Below, one piece after another: positions 48,533 through 57,744 of a stretch of 64,000 nucleotides of DNA; the first letter of the stretch is position 1, and each line of letters begins with the position of its first letter. The stretch is from contig NZ_PIQA01000006.1 in NCBI RefSeq assembly GCF_003987095.1, positions 62,001-126,000 of the forward strand, in the 5' to 3' direction. Below the pieces are notes generated by a model. It was not told where the DNA came from. It searched no databases and saw only the letters and a program-made list of their open reading frames with translations. Source of the stretch: Idiomarina piscisalsi (GTDB taxonomy: Bacteria > Pseudomonadota > Gammaproteobacteria > Enterobacterales > Alteromonadaceae). The position numbers were made by a program, and so were the translations under genes.

Positions 48533-49585
48533 ATGCTGGTAGGTGAACGTCAGAGTGACTTAATTGGGCAGACCGATCTCTTACGTATTCAGTCATTGTC
48601 GGATTTGACAGGGTGCGACATATTCCTGAAGTGCGAGTTTCAAAACCCGGGCGGCTCTATTAAAGACCGTGCGGCAAAGCAGCTTATTGAAGATGCCATG
48701 GAACGTGGCGAGCTGAAGCCGGGAATGACCGTCGTTGAGGGTACCGCGGGTAACACTGGCATTGGTTTGGCTGTCGTTGCTAAAGCTTACGGGCTAAACA
48801 TGCTGGCGGTGATGCCTAATGACCAGACCCCGGAAAAAGAGCGAATGATACGCTTGCATGGCGGTGAGTTGATGGCAGTGGACCCGGTACCTTTTAAAAA
48901 TGAAAACCACTTTTACCATACGGCACGTCGTTTAGCCGAAGAGCGCGATGATTGCTGGTGGGCGAATCAGTTTGAAAATACCAGTAACGCACGGGCGCAT
49001 TACCTGCACACTGCGCCCGAAATTTGGGAACAAATGAACGGCAATATCGACGTTTTTGTGTCGGTGGCAGGCACAGGCGGTACTATTGGCGGTAATTCTA
49101 AGTTTTTCAAAGAGCAGGACTCGACCATTGATGTGTGGCTGGCAGACCCTGACGGCTCTGGCATTTATGAGTTTCTGAAAACCGGCGAGTATGTATCACA
49201 CGGCGGGTCGATGACTGAAGGCATCGGTATTATGCGCTTAGTGGAAAACTTTAAGCAGGCAAAAATAGACCATGCGGTTAACTTACCGGACCAGGACTTA
49301 GTGACTATTTCCCGTTACGTACGCGACCATGACGGCATTGTACTCGGCAGCAGCTCTGCCCTGAATGTTGCTGCTGCTTTAGCGGCAGCGCTGAAAAAAG
49401 GGGCTGGACAACGTATTGTGACTTTCGCCTGTGACTTAGGTGAACGTTCAGCCAGTAAATTGTATAACCCGGAATACCTTCGAGGCCGGGAGTTGAGCAC
49501 TGAGCCGGAGCCGATAGACGCATTGTTTGAGCGCTATCGTTCATTGGGCGATAAGGTGTTAAATGTGAGCTGGAATAATGACTAA
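48533..49585 (+). CDS. PLP-dependent cysteine synthase / cysteine desulfhydrase-like protein
   Basis: Fold-type II PLP enzyme of 350 residues in the cysteine synthase family. The Schiff-base lysine is Lys44 (NPGGSIKDRAA). The substrate loop is EGTAGNTGIGLA, where ordinary CysK has TSGNT. VSVAGTGGTIGG binds the cofactor phosphate. The TAGNT form and the long C-terminus resemble the subgroup that includes Cds1-type cysteine desulfhydrases, so it may release sulfide from cysteine rather than make cysteine. The last eight bases overlap the glycerophosphodiesterase gene. Confidence 0.8.
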   Translation: MLVGERQSDLIGQTDLLRIQSLSDLTGCDIFLKCEFQNPGGSIKDRAAKQLIEDAMERGELKPGMTVVEGTAGNTGIGLAVVAKAYGLNMLAVMPNDQTPEKERMIRLHGGELMAVDPVPFKNENHFYHTARRLAEERDDCWWANQFENTSNARAHYLHTAPEIWEQMNGNIDVFVSVAGTGGTIGGNSKFFKEQDSTIDVWLADPDGSGIYEFLKTGEYVSHGGSMTEGIGIMRLVENFKQAKIDHAVNLPDQDLVTISRYVRDHDGIVLGSSSALNVAAALAAALKKGAGQRIVTFACDLGERSASKLYNPEYLRGRELSTEPEPIDALFERYRSLGDKVLNVSWNND

Positions 49586-50597
49586 AATACTTGTCTATGC
49601 GGTAAGTTTTCTGGGCGTTATTGTTTCTTCAGCAACCGCAGAAGTTCTGCCGCAGCAAGGGTCACTGTCCGACCTGAAAATACCGCAGTTTATAGACATT
49701 GCACACCGGGGAGCATCGGGTTATGTACCCGAGCACTCGCAAGCCAGCACCGTTATGGCGCATGCAATGGGCGCAGACTATATTGAGCAAGACATACAGT
49801 TAACCCGTGACAGTGTGCCTGTTGTGCTGCATGACGAAGTGCTGGATTACATTACCGATGTTTCCCAGGTATTTCCGGAAAAGCACCGTCCCGATGGCCA
49901 TTATTATGTGGTGGATTTTTCCCTTGCTGAGTTAAAACAGCTGTCAATAACGCCACGGCATAAGGACTATGAGCTGGTATATCCTAAGCGCTTCGCAAAT
50001 ACTGAGGTTCGCTTTCCCATTCAAACCTTGGACGAGCAACTCAAGTTAATTCATGAACTGAACCGAACTCGTGAGAAAAACACAGGTATTTATGTTGAGA
50101 TAAAATCACCGCGCTGGTATCAGCAACAAGGTTATGATTCGACGGCGGCGGTTATGTCGGTACTGGCTCAAAATGGTTATCACGACATCATGGCGACTCC
50201 TATTTATTTGCAGTCGTTCGACCCGGAAGTGCTACGCCGATTGAAACGTGAGTTTAACTGGGAGCAACCGCTTATACAGCTTATTGGTGATAACGACTGG
50301 GGCATGAGCGATGTGGATTACAGCTCCATGCGTACCAGTGCCGGACTGGAAGCAGTGAAGTCTTATGCCGAGGGCATTGGTCTTTGGTTGAGTCACGCAC
50401 TGGAAGGCGTAAAAGAGGGGCAGCCCCAATGGTCAACAGTGTTAGACACGGCCGACAAAAAAGGTCTGGATGTTCATGTGTATACCTTGCGCGCGGATGA
50501 CTTACCTGAAGGCGTAGAGTCTCACTCACAATTGCGACAGTGGCTGAGAGCCGCCGGTGTTGAAGGAGCGTTTACGGACTTTCCGGATCAAAAGTAA
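49578..50597 (+). CDS. glpQ: Periplasmic glycerophosphodiester phosphodiesterase
   Basis: Hydrolyses glycerophosphodiesters to glycerol 3-phosphate and an alcohol. The 339-residue protein starts with a signal peptide (to about residue 21). The catalytic AHRGASGYVPEHS has His43, Arg44 and Glu52, and the second histidine is in VVLHDEVLD. EQDIQLTRD and YVEIKSPRWY are GlpQ-type. It overlaps the upstream enzyme gene by eight bases and the GNAT gene on the other strand by 26. No glpT neighbour is present. Confidence 0.9.
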   Translation: MTKILVYAVSFLGVIVSSATAEVLPQQGSLSDLKIPQFIDIAHRGASGYVPEHSQASTVMAHAMGADYIEQDIQLTRDSVPVVLHDEVLDYITDVSQVFPEKHRPDGHYYVVDFSLAELKQLSITPRHKDYELVYPKRFANTEVRFPIQTLDEQLKLIHELNRTREKNTGIYVEIKSPRWYQQQGYDSTAAVMSVLAQNGYHDIMATPIYLQSFDPEVLRRLKREFNWEQPLIQLIGDNDWGMSDVDYSSMRTSAGLEAVKSYAEGIGLWLSHALEGVKEGQPQWSTVLDTADKKGLDVHVYTLRADDLPEGVESHSQLRQWLRAAGVEGAFTDFPDQK

Positions 50598-51033
50598 AGC
50601 GCATTTTTAAGCCATCAGAGCTGTCATCGTAATAGTTCGCGAGAACATCAATAGTTTCAAAGCCGCAGTCCTGATACCAGGCTATTGCGGCTTTATTGTC
50701 TGATTTAACCTCCAATGAAAGAGCTTTCGCCTGGCTTTTTCGAGCGCATGAAATAAGCTCATCCATAAGCTTCTGGCCAATACCTTTGCCGCGCGCTTCT
50801 GGCGCTACGGCAATGGAGTAGAGCCGCCACACCGAGCTGTTTTTACGGGTCAGTACCAGCGCATAACCAAGCAGTCTATTTCCGTCTCGCACTACCCAGC
50901 AGTAAGCCGTTGCAGAGCTTATTAAGTGCTTAAAGCTACGACGACTAATGCAACTGTAATTAAAGGTCGCGCGTTCCAGCCGGACTAAGTTGTCCAGGTC
51001 TGAAAGTTGAGCCCGTTCGACATTGACATTCAC
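50572..51033 (-). CDS. GNAT-family N-acetyltransferase
   Basis: Acyltransferase of 153 residues. The acetyl-CoA motif A is clear: LYSIAVAPEARGKGIGQKLMDEL (about 71-93). The later NKAAIAWYQDCGFE is typical of the fold. It is the second gene of a two-gene operon, 16 bases after the RLAN/ATP-grasp ligase. In established comparative work such RimK-like ligases and acyltransferases occur together in predicted peptide or amino-acid amide biosynthesis. The acceptor is unknown. Confidence 0.85.
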   Translation of the reverse strand: MNVNVERAQLSDLDNLVRLERATFNYSCISRRSFKHLISSATAYCWVVRDGNRLLGYALVLTRKNSSVWRLYSIAVAPEARGKGIGQKLMDELISCARKSQAKALSLEVKSDNKAAIAWYQDCGFETIDVLANYYDDSSDGLKMRFTFDPESP

Positions 51034-51049
51034 TGTGAGTTACCTGATT

Positions 51050-52513
51050 TTACTTGCGCTCGTCGAGCCTGCGGTTAAAGTCCGCCATAATTAGGCGGTA
51101 AAGTTCGTATCCCAGGTGTAGATCTTCCACACCGTATTCAATGGACGGGTTATCGTTAATCTCTATTACCACAGGGCCGCGCTCGGTTTGTTTAATATCG
51201 ACACCGTATAGACCGTCGCCAATCAACCGGGTTGCCTGTAATGCCAGGCGAACCACATCTTTAGGTGCCTGATGCACCCCCAACGTTGTAAACGAGCCGC
51301 TTTTAGCGCGAGAAGATGACTCTTTATGGTTATAAATTTGCCAATGATTACGTGCCATAAAGTACTGACAGGCATAAATAGGCCGGTTATTCAGTACGCC
51401 GATACGCCAGTCGTAGTCCGTTTTAATAAACTCTTGTGCCAGCAAAATAGTCGACTGTTTAAATAATGATTCCGCAGTCGCTTGTAACTGCTCGAGGTTT
51501 TCTGCCTTCTCGACACCGATAGAAAATGAACCGTCAGGAATTTTTAAAACCACCGGGTAGCCTAAAGAGTCGCCAATAGCTTTATAGTCAATGTCGGATT
51601 GGCTCAGTAGTAATTTAGTTTTTGGTGTGGCTACTTTGTGTTTGTCTAACAGCTCTTTCAAAAACACTTTATTAGCGCACTGAACAATAGCGTCAGGATG
51701 GTCTATCACTACCATACCGTTGGCTTCTGCCTTTTTAGCAAAGTGGTAGGTGTAATGGTTAATTCGTGTGGTTTCTCTTATAAATAACGCGTCAAACTCC
51801 AGCAAACGGTTGAAGTCGTCTGCGGTTATTAACTCGGCGTCGATATCCGCTTCTTTTGCCGCCTTAATAAATTGGCTTAGAGCGCGTTTGTCAGAGGTAG
51901 GAATAGCCTCGTCCGGGTTGTGTAATATGGCCAGATCAAAGCGCAGCTCCTTACGAGAGCGAGCTTTACGCCAAACTCGTTTACTGAACTGATCCAAAGC
52001 ATTACCGAAAAAGCTTTGCTCGTTGTCGTCTAACTGGTTTAGGGCACCGGCCTGCAAAGCTGAAATGTGCCAGCGACCATTAAACTCAAGCTGTACTCGT
52101 AATATTGGGCATGGGTAGCGCTCGAAAATCTGCCGGGCAAAGTTTGTCAGCGCTTTTTCTTTGCACATACCGAAACAAATAAGTAAGGATAACGATTTCT
52201 TGTCGGACTGTTGCAGGTAACGCAGAAGTGATCGGTCGGTCGCATTAATGAGTAACTGATAGTGTGAAAAGTTGTTCACATCGTTAATAGTGGCAACTGA
52301 CGGAATGACTTTTTGGCCGCGGGCTTCCGCTAATAGGCTGACATAGTAGCCGGTCGACAAGTAAGATAAGTCGTTACAGAGGTTTAAAATACTTTGACGC
52401 GAATTCGAGTGAGTAGTTTGCAAGTACTCACTTGCGCTAAGTAAGCTTTGGCTAGGGTAATATGGCTGCCAATCGACCATCTCGTCAATAATGACGTGAG
52501 CCTGAGTTTGCAT
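51050..52513 (-). CDS. RLAN-domain RimK-like ATP-grasp ligase
   Basis: Predicted amino-acid or peptide ligase of 487 residues. The N-terminal half (about 1-200) fits the RLAN domain that precedes RimK-like ATP-grasp modules. The ATP-grasp part contains VVLKIPDGSFSIGVEKAENLEQL, LAQEFIKTDYDWRIGVLNNRPIYACQYFM and VVIEINDNPSIEYGVED, with the metal-binding glutamate-asparagine pair intact. I chose the ATG at 52513 because AGGA lies five bases upstream. It forms an operon with the GNAT gene. The product is unknown; it is not the ribosomal protein S6-specific RimK itself. Confidence 0.85.
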   Translation of the reverse strand: MQTQAHVIIDEMVDWQPYYPSQSLLSASEYLQTTHSNSRQSILNLCNDLSYLSTGYYVSLLAEARGQKVIPSVATINDVNNFSHYQLLINATDRSLLRYLQQSDKKSLSLLICFGMCKEKALTNFARQIFERYPCPILRVQLEFNGRWHISALQAGALNQLDDNEQSFFGNALDQFSKRVWRKARSRKELRFDLAILHNPDEAIPTSDKRALSQFIKAAKEADIDAELITADDFNRLLEFDALFIRETTRINHYTYHFAKKAEANGMVVIDHPDAIVQCANKVFLKELLDKHKVATPKTKLLLSQSDIDYKAIGDSLGYPVVLKIPDGSFSIGVEKAENLEQLQATAESLFKQSTILLAQEFIKTDYDWRIGVLNNRPIYACQYFMARNHWQIYNHKESSSRAKSGSFTTLGVHQAPKDVVRLALQATRLIGDGLYGVDIKQTERGPVVIEINDNPSIEYGVEDLHLGYELYRLIMADFNRRLDERK

Positions 52514-52644
52514 GATGTCCTGATATAAAAAGTGTAAAACCCACGAGTTTATTTGCTTATTAAAAGCAACTGACACTATATTAGAAAGATAACGGATAAC
52601 AAGCAGATTTTTATTGTTTTTTTGCTATGAAAGGAGTCAGATAA

Positions 52645-53151
52645 ATGCTGACAATTTTGGCTAAGCTGCTAAAGGCGTTGAACTCAGAGACCAGTCCCTG
52701 GGCACTGGCCTTAGCAGTGGTTTTAGGAATGTTCATTGGTCTGACGCCACTGTGGCGGATCCATAACCTCATTATTATTCTCGCGGCCCTTATTTTTCGG
52801 GTCAATTTAAGCTTATTCCTGGTTTCTTTTGGTGTGTTCTCGGGTGTTGCCTACCTGTTGGATCCGGTGTTCCACGACATGGGTTTGAGTATTCTTAATG
52901 CTTCAAGCTGGCAGGGTATCTACGAAGCCGCTTATGCCAGTGCGGTAGGGCGGTTGTCTATGTTTAACCACACCATAACCATGGGGAGTGTCATTTTCAG
53001 CTTGTTGGCCGCTCCTTTCGTTGCTGCGATTAGCTATTTTGTCGTGGCAAATTATCGTAAGCGCATTCAAAAAGCCTTTATGAAACTGCGAGTTGTGCAA
53101 ATTATTAAAGGCAGCCGGTTCTGGCAAATTTACTCGAGTCTTAGGGGGTAA
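52645..53151 (+). CDS. TIGR03546 family membrane protein
   Basis: Small inner-membrane protein of 168 residues with about three hydrophobic segments. The start MLTILAKLLKALNSETSPWALALAVVLGMFIGLTPLWRIHN matches the TIGR03546 family, which resembles DUF2062 proteins. Its function is unknown. The next gene begins two bases after its stop, and TIGR03546 and TIGR03545 genes are usually found together. Confidence 0.85.
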   Translation: MLTILAKLLKALNSETSPWALALAVVLGMFIGLTPLWRIHNLIIILAALIFRVNLSLFLVSFGVFSGVAYLLDPVFHDMGLSILNASSWQGIYEAAYASAVGRLSMFNHTITMGSVIFSLLAAPFVAAISYFVVANYRKRIQKAFMKLRVVQIIKGSRFWQIYSSLRG

Positions 53152-53153
53152 TT

Positions 53154-54905
53154 ATGAAACGGGGTATTATTCGTTGGCCTGGGCTGGCCGTATTTGCTGG
53201 ATTTGTGCTGCTGTTGGTGGCTATTTCCTGGTTATTTCTGGACTCTATTATAAAAGTCACTTTGGAGCACACACTCGGGCGCTTAAATGGCGCTGAAGTT
53301 AATATTGAGCAGGTTGAGCACAGCTGGTCGCCACTGGCGTTACGCATAAAAGGTGTGCAAGTGACAAATCCTCAGCAACCAACGCATAACCGGGTGCAAG
53401 TGGGGGAAGCGTCTGCCGATATCAGTCCGACAGAACTCATTTTGGGGCGCACTCTTATTGAACAGCTGACCATGACTGGCATAAGAGTCAATCAAGAGCG
53501 TGATAGTGAAGGCGAGGTGTACGTTCTGCCGTCAGAAGATGACATGAAGCAGTGGGCCGGCCAGTCCTGGGAAGACTTAAAAATGTCACTGCCGTCGACC
53601 GATGAGATTATGGCTCAGGTAAACCTTCGTACTGACAAAGTTATTGAAGAGTCAAAAGCGGCGTATGAGAAGCAGAAGCAGCAAGTTATCGCAGCGAAAG
53701 ACGCTTTGCCGAGTGAAGATAAAATTAAAGAGTACGAGCAAAAGATAAAAGAAATAACCGAAGGCGATGTTAAAGACTTAGGAGCTATTGCAGCGCGCAA
53801 AGAGGCCTTAGACGAACTTAAAGAGTCTATTCGTAAAGACAAAGAAGCTATAGCAAACTTCCGGAACAGAGTGTCAGAAGCGAAAGACGTGCTGCAAACA
53901 CAAGTCACAGAGCTGAAAAACGCGCCGGGCAATGACATTGATAGAATTAAGTCATTTTTTAGTATGGACGGACAGGGCTTACAGAACGTGACCGGCCTGC
54001 TATTGGGTGAACAGGCGAAGCAATGGAGTCAATACTTGTTGCTGGCCTACGAGCAACTGGGGCCCATGCTGGCGCGGTCAGATAATTCAGAAACCGTTAA
54101 ACCGGTGCGTGGAGAAGGGCAAAGTATCTCCTTTGCCGAGGAAGACGCACCACCGGAATTTCTGATTAAAAAGGCGCGTACTGAGTTTATGGTGGCGGGC
54201 ACCGTCATTGATGTTGACTGGCAGAATATTACTCATCAGCACAATTTACTGGGGCAGCCAACGACTTACCAGGCGCGTGCTGATAACAGTGAACTCTGGA
54301 AGGCGTTTAACTTAAATGGCGAACTCTCGCTCTCAGACTTGGGTATTGATGCCAAGCAACAATGGCAGTTAAAAGGTGCGCAGTTACAGAACCTTGGATT
54401 GAGTGAAAGTGCGGAGTTGAGCGCCCAAATTGTCTCCTCATTGCTAGACAGTGACGGCACTATTTTAGTCAGAGAAAACAAGCTTGATGGTAACGCCATG
54501 GTCAGAATGCTGAACCTGGACATGGATGCCAGCGGCTCCAGCAAACTGACCAATGCTATTGCCAGTGCGCTTAGCCAGTTACAGCGTTTGGACATTGCGA
54601 CCAACATTACGGGCGATATTCAGAGTCCTTCGCTGAGTTTTGACTCGGACTTGGATGATCAACTGGGCAGTTTACTGGCCGATACCGCCATGTCAGAGGC
54701 TGACGGCAAACTGGCAGACATTAAAGCAGACTTAACGGCGAAAGTATCTGATCAGTTAGGTGGTCAGGAAGAGCTGCTACAAAGCCTGACGCAATGGAAC
54801 AGCGAATCAGGTGAGAAAGATCAGAAACTGGAAGAGTTACTGAAGTCTAAAATTGAAGACAGTCTGAAAGATAAGCTTAAGGGCCGCCTGTTCGGCGACT
54901 CTTAA
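53154..54905 (+). CDS. TIGR03545 family protein
   Basis: Protein of 583 residues. One N-terminal membrane segment at about 8-29 is followed by an AsmA-like start (HTLGRLNGAEVNIEQVEHSWSPLALRIKGVQVTNP). Next comes a long charged coiled coil (about 165-250) and a periplasmic C-terminal part rich in short repeats that resemble lipid-transfer domains. It always accompanies TIGR03546 in known genomes. Role unknown; an envelope function is inferred. Confidence 0.82.
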   Translation: MKRGIIRWPGLAVFAGFVLLLVAISWLFLDSIIKVTLEHTLGRLNGAEVNIEQVEHSWSPLALRIKGVQVTNPQQPTHNRVQVGEASADISPTELILGRTLIEQLTMTGIRVNQERDSEGEVYVLPSEDDMKQWAGQSWEDLKMSLPSTDEIMAQVNLRTDKVIEESKAAYEKQKQQVIAAKDALPSEDKIKEYEQKIKEITEGDVKDLGAIAARKEALDELKESIRKDKEAIANFRNRVSEAKDVLQTQVTELKNAPGNDIDRIKSFFSMDGQGLQNVTGLLLGEQAKQWSQYLLLAYEQLGPMLARSDNSETVKPVRGEGQSISFAEEDAPPEFLIKKARTEFMVAGTVIDVDWQNITHQHNLLGQPTTYQARADNSELWKAFNLNGELSLSDLGIDAKQQWQLKGAQLQNLGLSESAELSAQIVSSLLDSDGTILVRENKLDGNAMVRMLNLDMDASGSSKLTNAIASALSQLQRLDIATNITGDIQSPSLSFDSDLDDQLGSLLADTAMSEADGKLADIKADLTAKVSDQLGGQEELLQSLTQWNSESGEKDQKLEELLKSKIEDSLKDKLKGRLFGDS

Positions 54906-54911
54906 GCTTCA

Positions 54912-54926
54912 ACTGAGTTACTCAGT
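54912..54926. terminator. Hairpin between convergent TIGR03545 and MetX-like genes
   Basis: ACTGAG-TTA-CTCAGT, six perfect pairs. The TTA loop is, on the minus strand, the TAA stop of the MetX-like gene (54918-54920). No T tract follows on either strand. Confidence 0.4.
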
Positions 54927-56096
54927 GGTTAAAAACTCGCTGAGTAGCTCGGCTTTTTGTTGAATAGAAAACAGTCCGTTCAAGTGTCCCCAGGGACCAT
55001 TAATTTCTTCGTACTGAACCTCTTTACCCATTTCTCTAAGTTGTTCAGCCGTGTTTTCTGCCATGTACGGCATTAACAGCAGGTCGTTACTGGATGGCAA
55101 AAACAAGGTTTTTGCGGAAATGTTTTTTAATCCGTCTTTTAACGTGTCCTGATGCCCGGCAACAAACAGCTGGTTTGCGCGCACCAGATAAAGAATATGG
55201 TTGGCATCTGCCAGTGGCGCACGCGCACGGCTGGCAGCGTATAACCATTCCACAGCCGGCAGTTCATGAGTAACGGACTCAAGGCCTTTTTCAGGCAGAG
55301 TTTCCTGTTTCGGTACGGCCTGATTAATGTATTCCGGATGCATCGCACCATGGGTGATCATGGCCTGTGCCATAGTGATGCCGTCTAAAGGCGCGTCGCT
55401 GTCGTAGTAGTCACCACCTTTCCAGTTAGGGTCCAGCTTAATCGCTTGTGCCCACTGTTCCAGGCCCATTATAGTCCAGGCGTCTAACGAGCCGGCACCA
55501 ATAACAGAGACCATACGCTCAACCCAGTTCGGGTAAGCCGCTGCCCATTCAATGGCCTGTAATGAGCCCATAGAAGCGCCGACTACTGCATGCAGTTTAC
55601 TAATGCCTAAATCTTCCAGTAGCGCTTTTTGCACATTCACAAAGTCGCGTATGGTCACCACCGGAAAGTCTAAACCGTAGGGCTTTCCGGTATCCGGGTC
55701 AATGCTGGCAGGACCGGTGGTAATGACATTAGGAAGGTTAGGGTAAGCGTTGACTAACGAATCAACGCTAATAACATAGTACTTATCGGTATCAATGGCT
55801 TTGCCGGGACCAATAATAGAATCCCAGTAGCCGGCCTGTTGGTCATCCTCACTGTATTTGCCAGCGGCGTGACTGTTACCGGAGAAAAAGTGGGTAATAA
55901 GCACGACGTTATCCTTTGCTTCATTAAGTGTGCCGTAAGACTCCCAGCCCACTTTTACGTCTTTAATGGTTTCACCGCCGTGAGTGGTATAACTGTCCAT
56001 GCTAAAGGTCTTTTTCTCTACCCATTGCTCGGCTGCTAACGGTAGGCTAATCAGCAATACCGCAATGCTAATAACCGTTGTCCATAATCGTGTCAT
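54918..56096 (-). CDS. Exported MetX-fold alpha/beta hydrolase
   Basis: Predicted secreted hydrolase of 392 residues in the homoserine O-acetyltransferase-like family. A signal peptide is at about residues 1-22 (LLISLPLAAE). The nucleophile elbow is GASMGSLQ, with the acid and base in SNDLLLMP and GPWGHLNG near the C-terminus. True MetX is cytoplasmic; a signal peptide suggests an esterase or depolymerase in the periplasm or outside. It overlaps the acyl-CoA ligase gene by four bases, so the two are one operon. The natural ester is not known. Confidence 0.85.
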   Translation of the reverse strand: MTRLWTTVISIAVLLISLPLAAEQWVEKKTFSMDSYTTHGGETIKDVKVGWESYGTLNEAKDNVVLITHFFSGNSHAAGKYSEDDQQAGYWDSIIGPGKAIDTDKYYVISVDSLVNAYPNLPNVITTGPASIDPDTGKPYGLDFPVVTIRDFVNVQKALLEDLGISKLHAVVGASMGSLQAIEWAAAYPNWVERMVSVIGAGSLDAWTIMGLEQWAQAIKLDPNWKGGDYYDSDAPLDGITMAQAMITHGAMHPEYINQAVPKQETLPEKGLESVTHELPAVEWLYAASRARAPLADANHILYLVRANQLFVAGHQDTLKDGLKNISAKTLFLPSSNDLLLMPYMAENTAEQLREMGKEVQYEEINGPWGHLNGLFSIQQKAELLSEFLTTE

Positions 56097-57721
56097 GACA
56101 CATTCTCCTGTAAGTAATTTTGGTACTGCTCGCGCAATTTATTTTTAACCAGCTTACCGGTGCCGGTATGGGGCAACTCATCGACAAAGACCACGTCGTC
56201 GGGCATCCACCAACGGGCAATTTTGCCGGTTAAAAAGTCTTTAATGTTTTGTTTGGATAGCTGGTGACCTTTATTCAGTACCACCAGCAATAGCGGGCGC
56301 TCGTCCCATTTCGGATGTTTAACACCAATGACACAGGACTCGTTAACCGCTTCGTGCTGGCTGACAATGTTTTCGATATCCAGAGAGCTTATCCATTCGC
56401 CACCGCTTTTAATCACATCTTTTTTGCGGTCAACCACATTCATAAAGCCTTCGGGATCAATAACCGCGATGTCACCCGTAGCCAGCCATCCATCCGGGAA
56501 GCTACTTAAGTCGTCATTGCGAAAATACTGCGAAGCAATCCAGTGTCCACGAACCTGCAATTCGCCACGTGTTTCTCCGTCATGCGGTAATGGGTTGTCT
56601 TCAGCGTCAACAATGCGGTGTTCAATACCAAAAACCGGGCGGCCAGCCGTTGTCTGCAGTTGGTATTGCTCGTCTTTAGGCCGGTTAATAATGTCTGCCT
56701 GCGGCGGCACCGAATGAACCAGCGGACCGGTTTCTGTCATACCCCAAATAGGCTGCCAGTAAACGTCGTACTCTCTGTCGTAAGTTTTAACCAGCCCCAT
56801 AGGAGAGGCTGCTCCTCCTACGCAAACGCGCTGCAGTGATGGGATATCCAGCTTATTGTCATTCAAATAATTGTGCAAAGTGAGCCAAATAGTGGGTACG
56901 CCTAAACCCACAGTGACATTTTCTGTGCGTATCATGTCAGCCATTGCCTCGCCGGATGTTCCGTCGCCAGTGAACACTAACTTACAACCGGACAAAGGAC
57001 CGGCGTAGGGCGCGCCCCAGGCGGCTACGTGATACATAGTGACCATAGGCATGAGTACGGTATCGCTGCGTAGGTCGAGCATGTCGGCACTGACGGTTGC
57101 CTGCGCGTGCAAAACCATGGCGCGGTGTGAGGCCAGTACGCCTTTGGGGTTGCCTGTAGTGCCCGAGGTATAACAAAGGAGCGCCGCGCTGTTTTCATCA
57201 ACGTCTGGCCAGTCATAGTCTTTAGGCTCTGACGCTAAAAGCTCTTCATAACAAAGCACATTCTTAAGTTTGGTATTCGGCATGTGGTTTTGATCGGTCA
57301 TCACTACAAAGCCTTTTACCCCGGGCAGCTCGTCCTCAATGGACTCCAGTAGTTCGACAAAACTAAGATCAACAAAGACCCACCCGCTTTCAGCATGGTT
57401 TAGGATCCAGGCTATCTGTTCACCGAACAAGCGTGGGTTTACCGTATGCATAACAGCGCCACTGCCACTGACAGCGTAATAAAGCTCCATATGCCGGTAA
57501 GTATTCCAGGCCAGACTGGCCACGCGCTCGCCGGGCTGTACGCCCAGATTTTTTAAAGCGTGGGCTAATTGCCCGCTTCTTTCCCAGCAGTCAGCATAGT
57601 TATACCGGTGAATGTCACCCTCCAGCCGGCGGGTGACAATTTCCTGTCGAGGGTGGCGATTTGCTGCAAATTTCAGTAAGTCGATAATTTGCAGTGGCCG
57701 TTTCATCATATTTCCTAACAT
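56093..57721 (-). CDS. Acyl-CoA ligase (AMP-forming, medium/long-chain type)
   Basis: Adenylate-forming enzyme of 542 residues that activates a carboxylic acid to its CoA thioester. Motifs: ATP-binding LLCYTSGTTGNPKGVLASH (about 187-205), WGMTETGP, ATGDIAVIDPEGFMNVVDRKKDVIKSGGEWIS, and the catalytic lysine region GTGKLVKNKL at the C-terminus. It resembles AlkK-type enzymes. I chose ATG 57721 because AAGGGGA is upstream; a TTG two codons earlier is the alternative. It lies between the exported hydrolase and the GntP permease genes. Confidence 0.9.
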   Translation of the reverse strand: MLGNMMKRPLQIIDLLKFAANRHPRQEIVTRRLEGDIHRYNYADCWERSGQLAHALKNLGVQPGERVASLAWNTYRHMELYYAVSGSGAVMHTVNPRLFGEQIAWILNHAESGWVFVDLSFVELLESIEDELPGVKGFVVMTDQNHMPNTKLKNVLCYEELLASEPKDYDWPDVDENSAALLCYTSGTTGNPKGVLASHRAMVLHAQATVSADMLDLRSDTVLMPMVTMYHVAAWGAPYAGPLSGCKLVFTGDGTSGEAMADMIRTENVTVGLGVPTIWLTLHNYLNDNKLDIPSLQRVCVGGAASPMGLVKTYDREYDVYWQPIWGMTETGPLVHSVPPQADIINRPKDEQYQLQTTAGRPVFGIEHRIVDAEDNPLPHDGETRGELQVRGHWIASQYFRNDDLSSFPDGWLATGDIAVIDPEGFMNVVDRKKDVIKSGGEWISSLDIENIVSQHEAVNESCVIGVKHPKWDERPLLLVVLNKGHQLSKQNIKDFLTGKIARWWMPDDVVFVDELPHTGTGKLVKNKLREQYQNYLQENVS

Positions 57722-57744
57722 GGTCAAATCCCCTTACTACTGGG

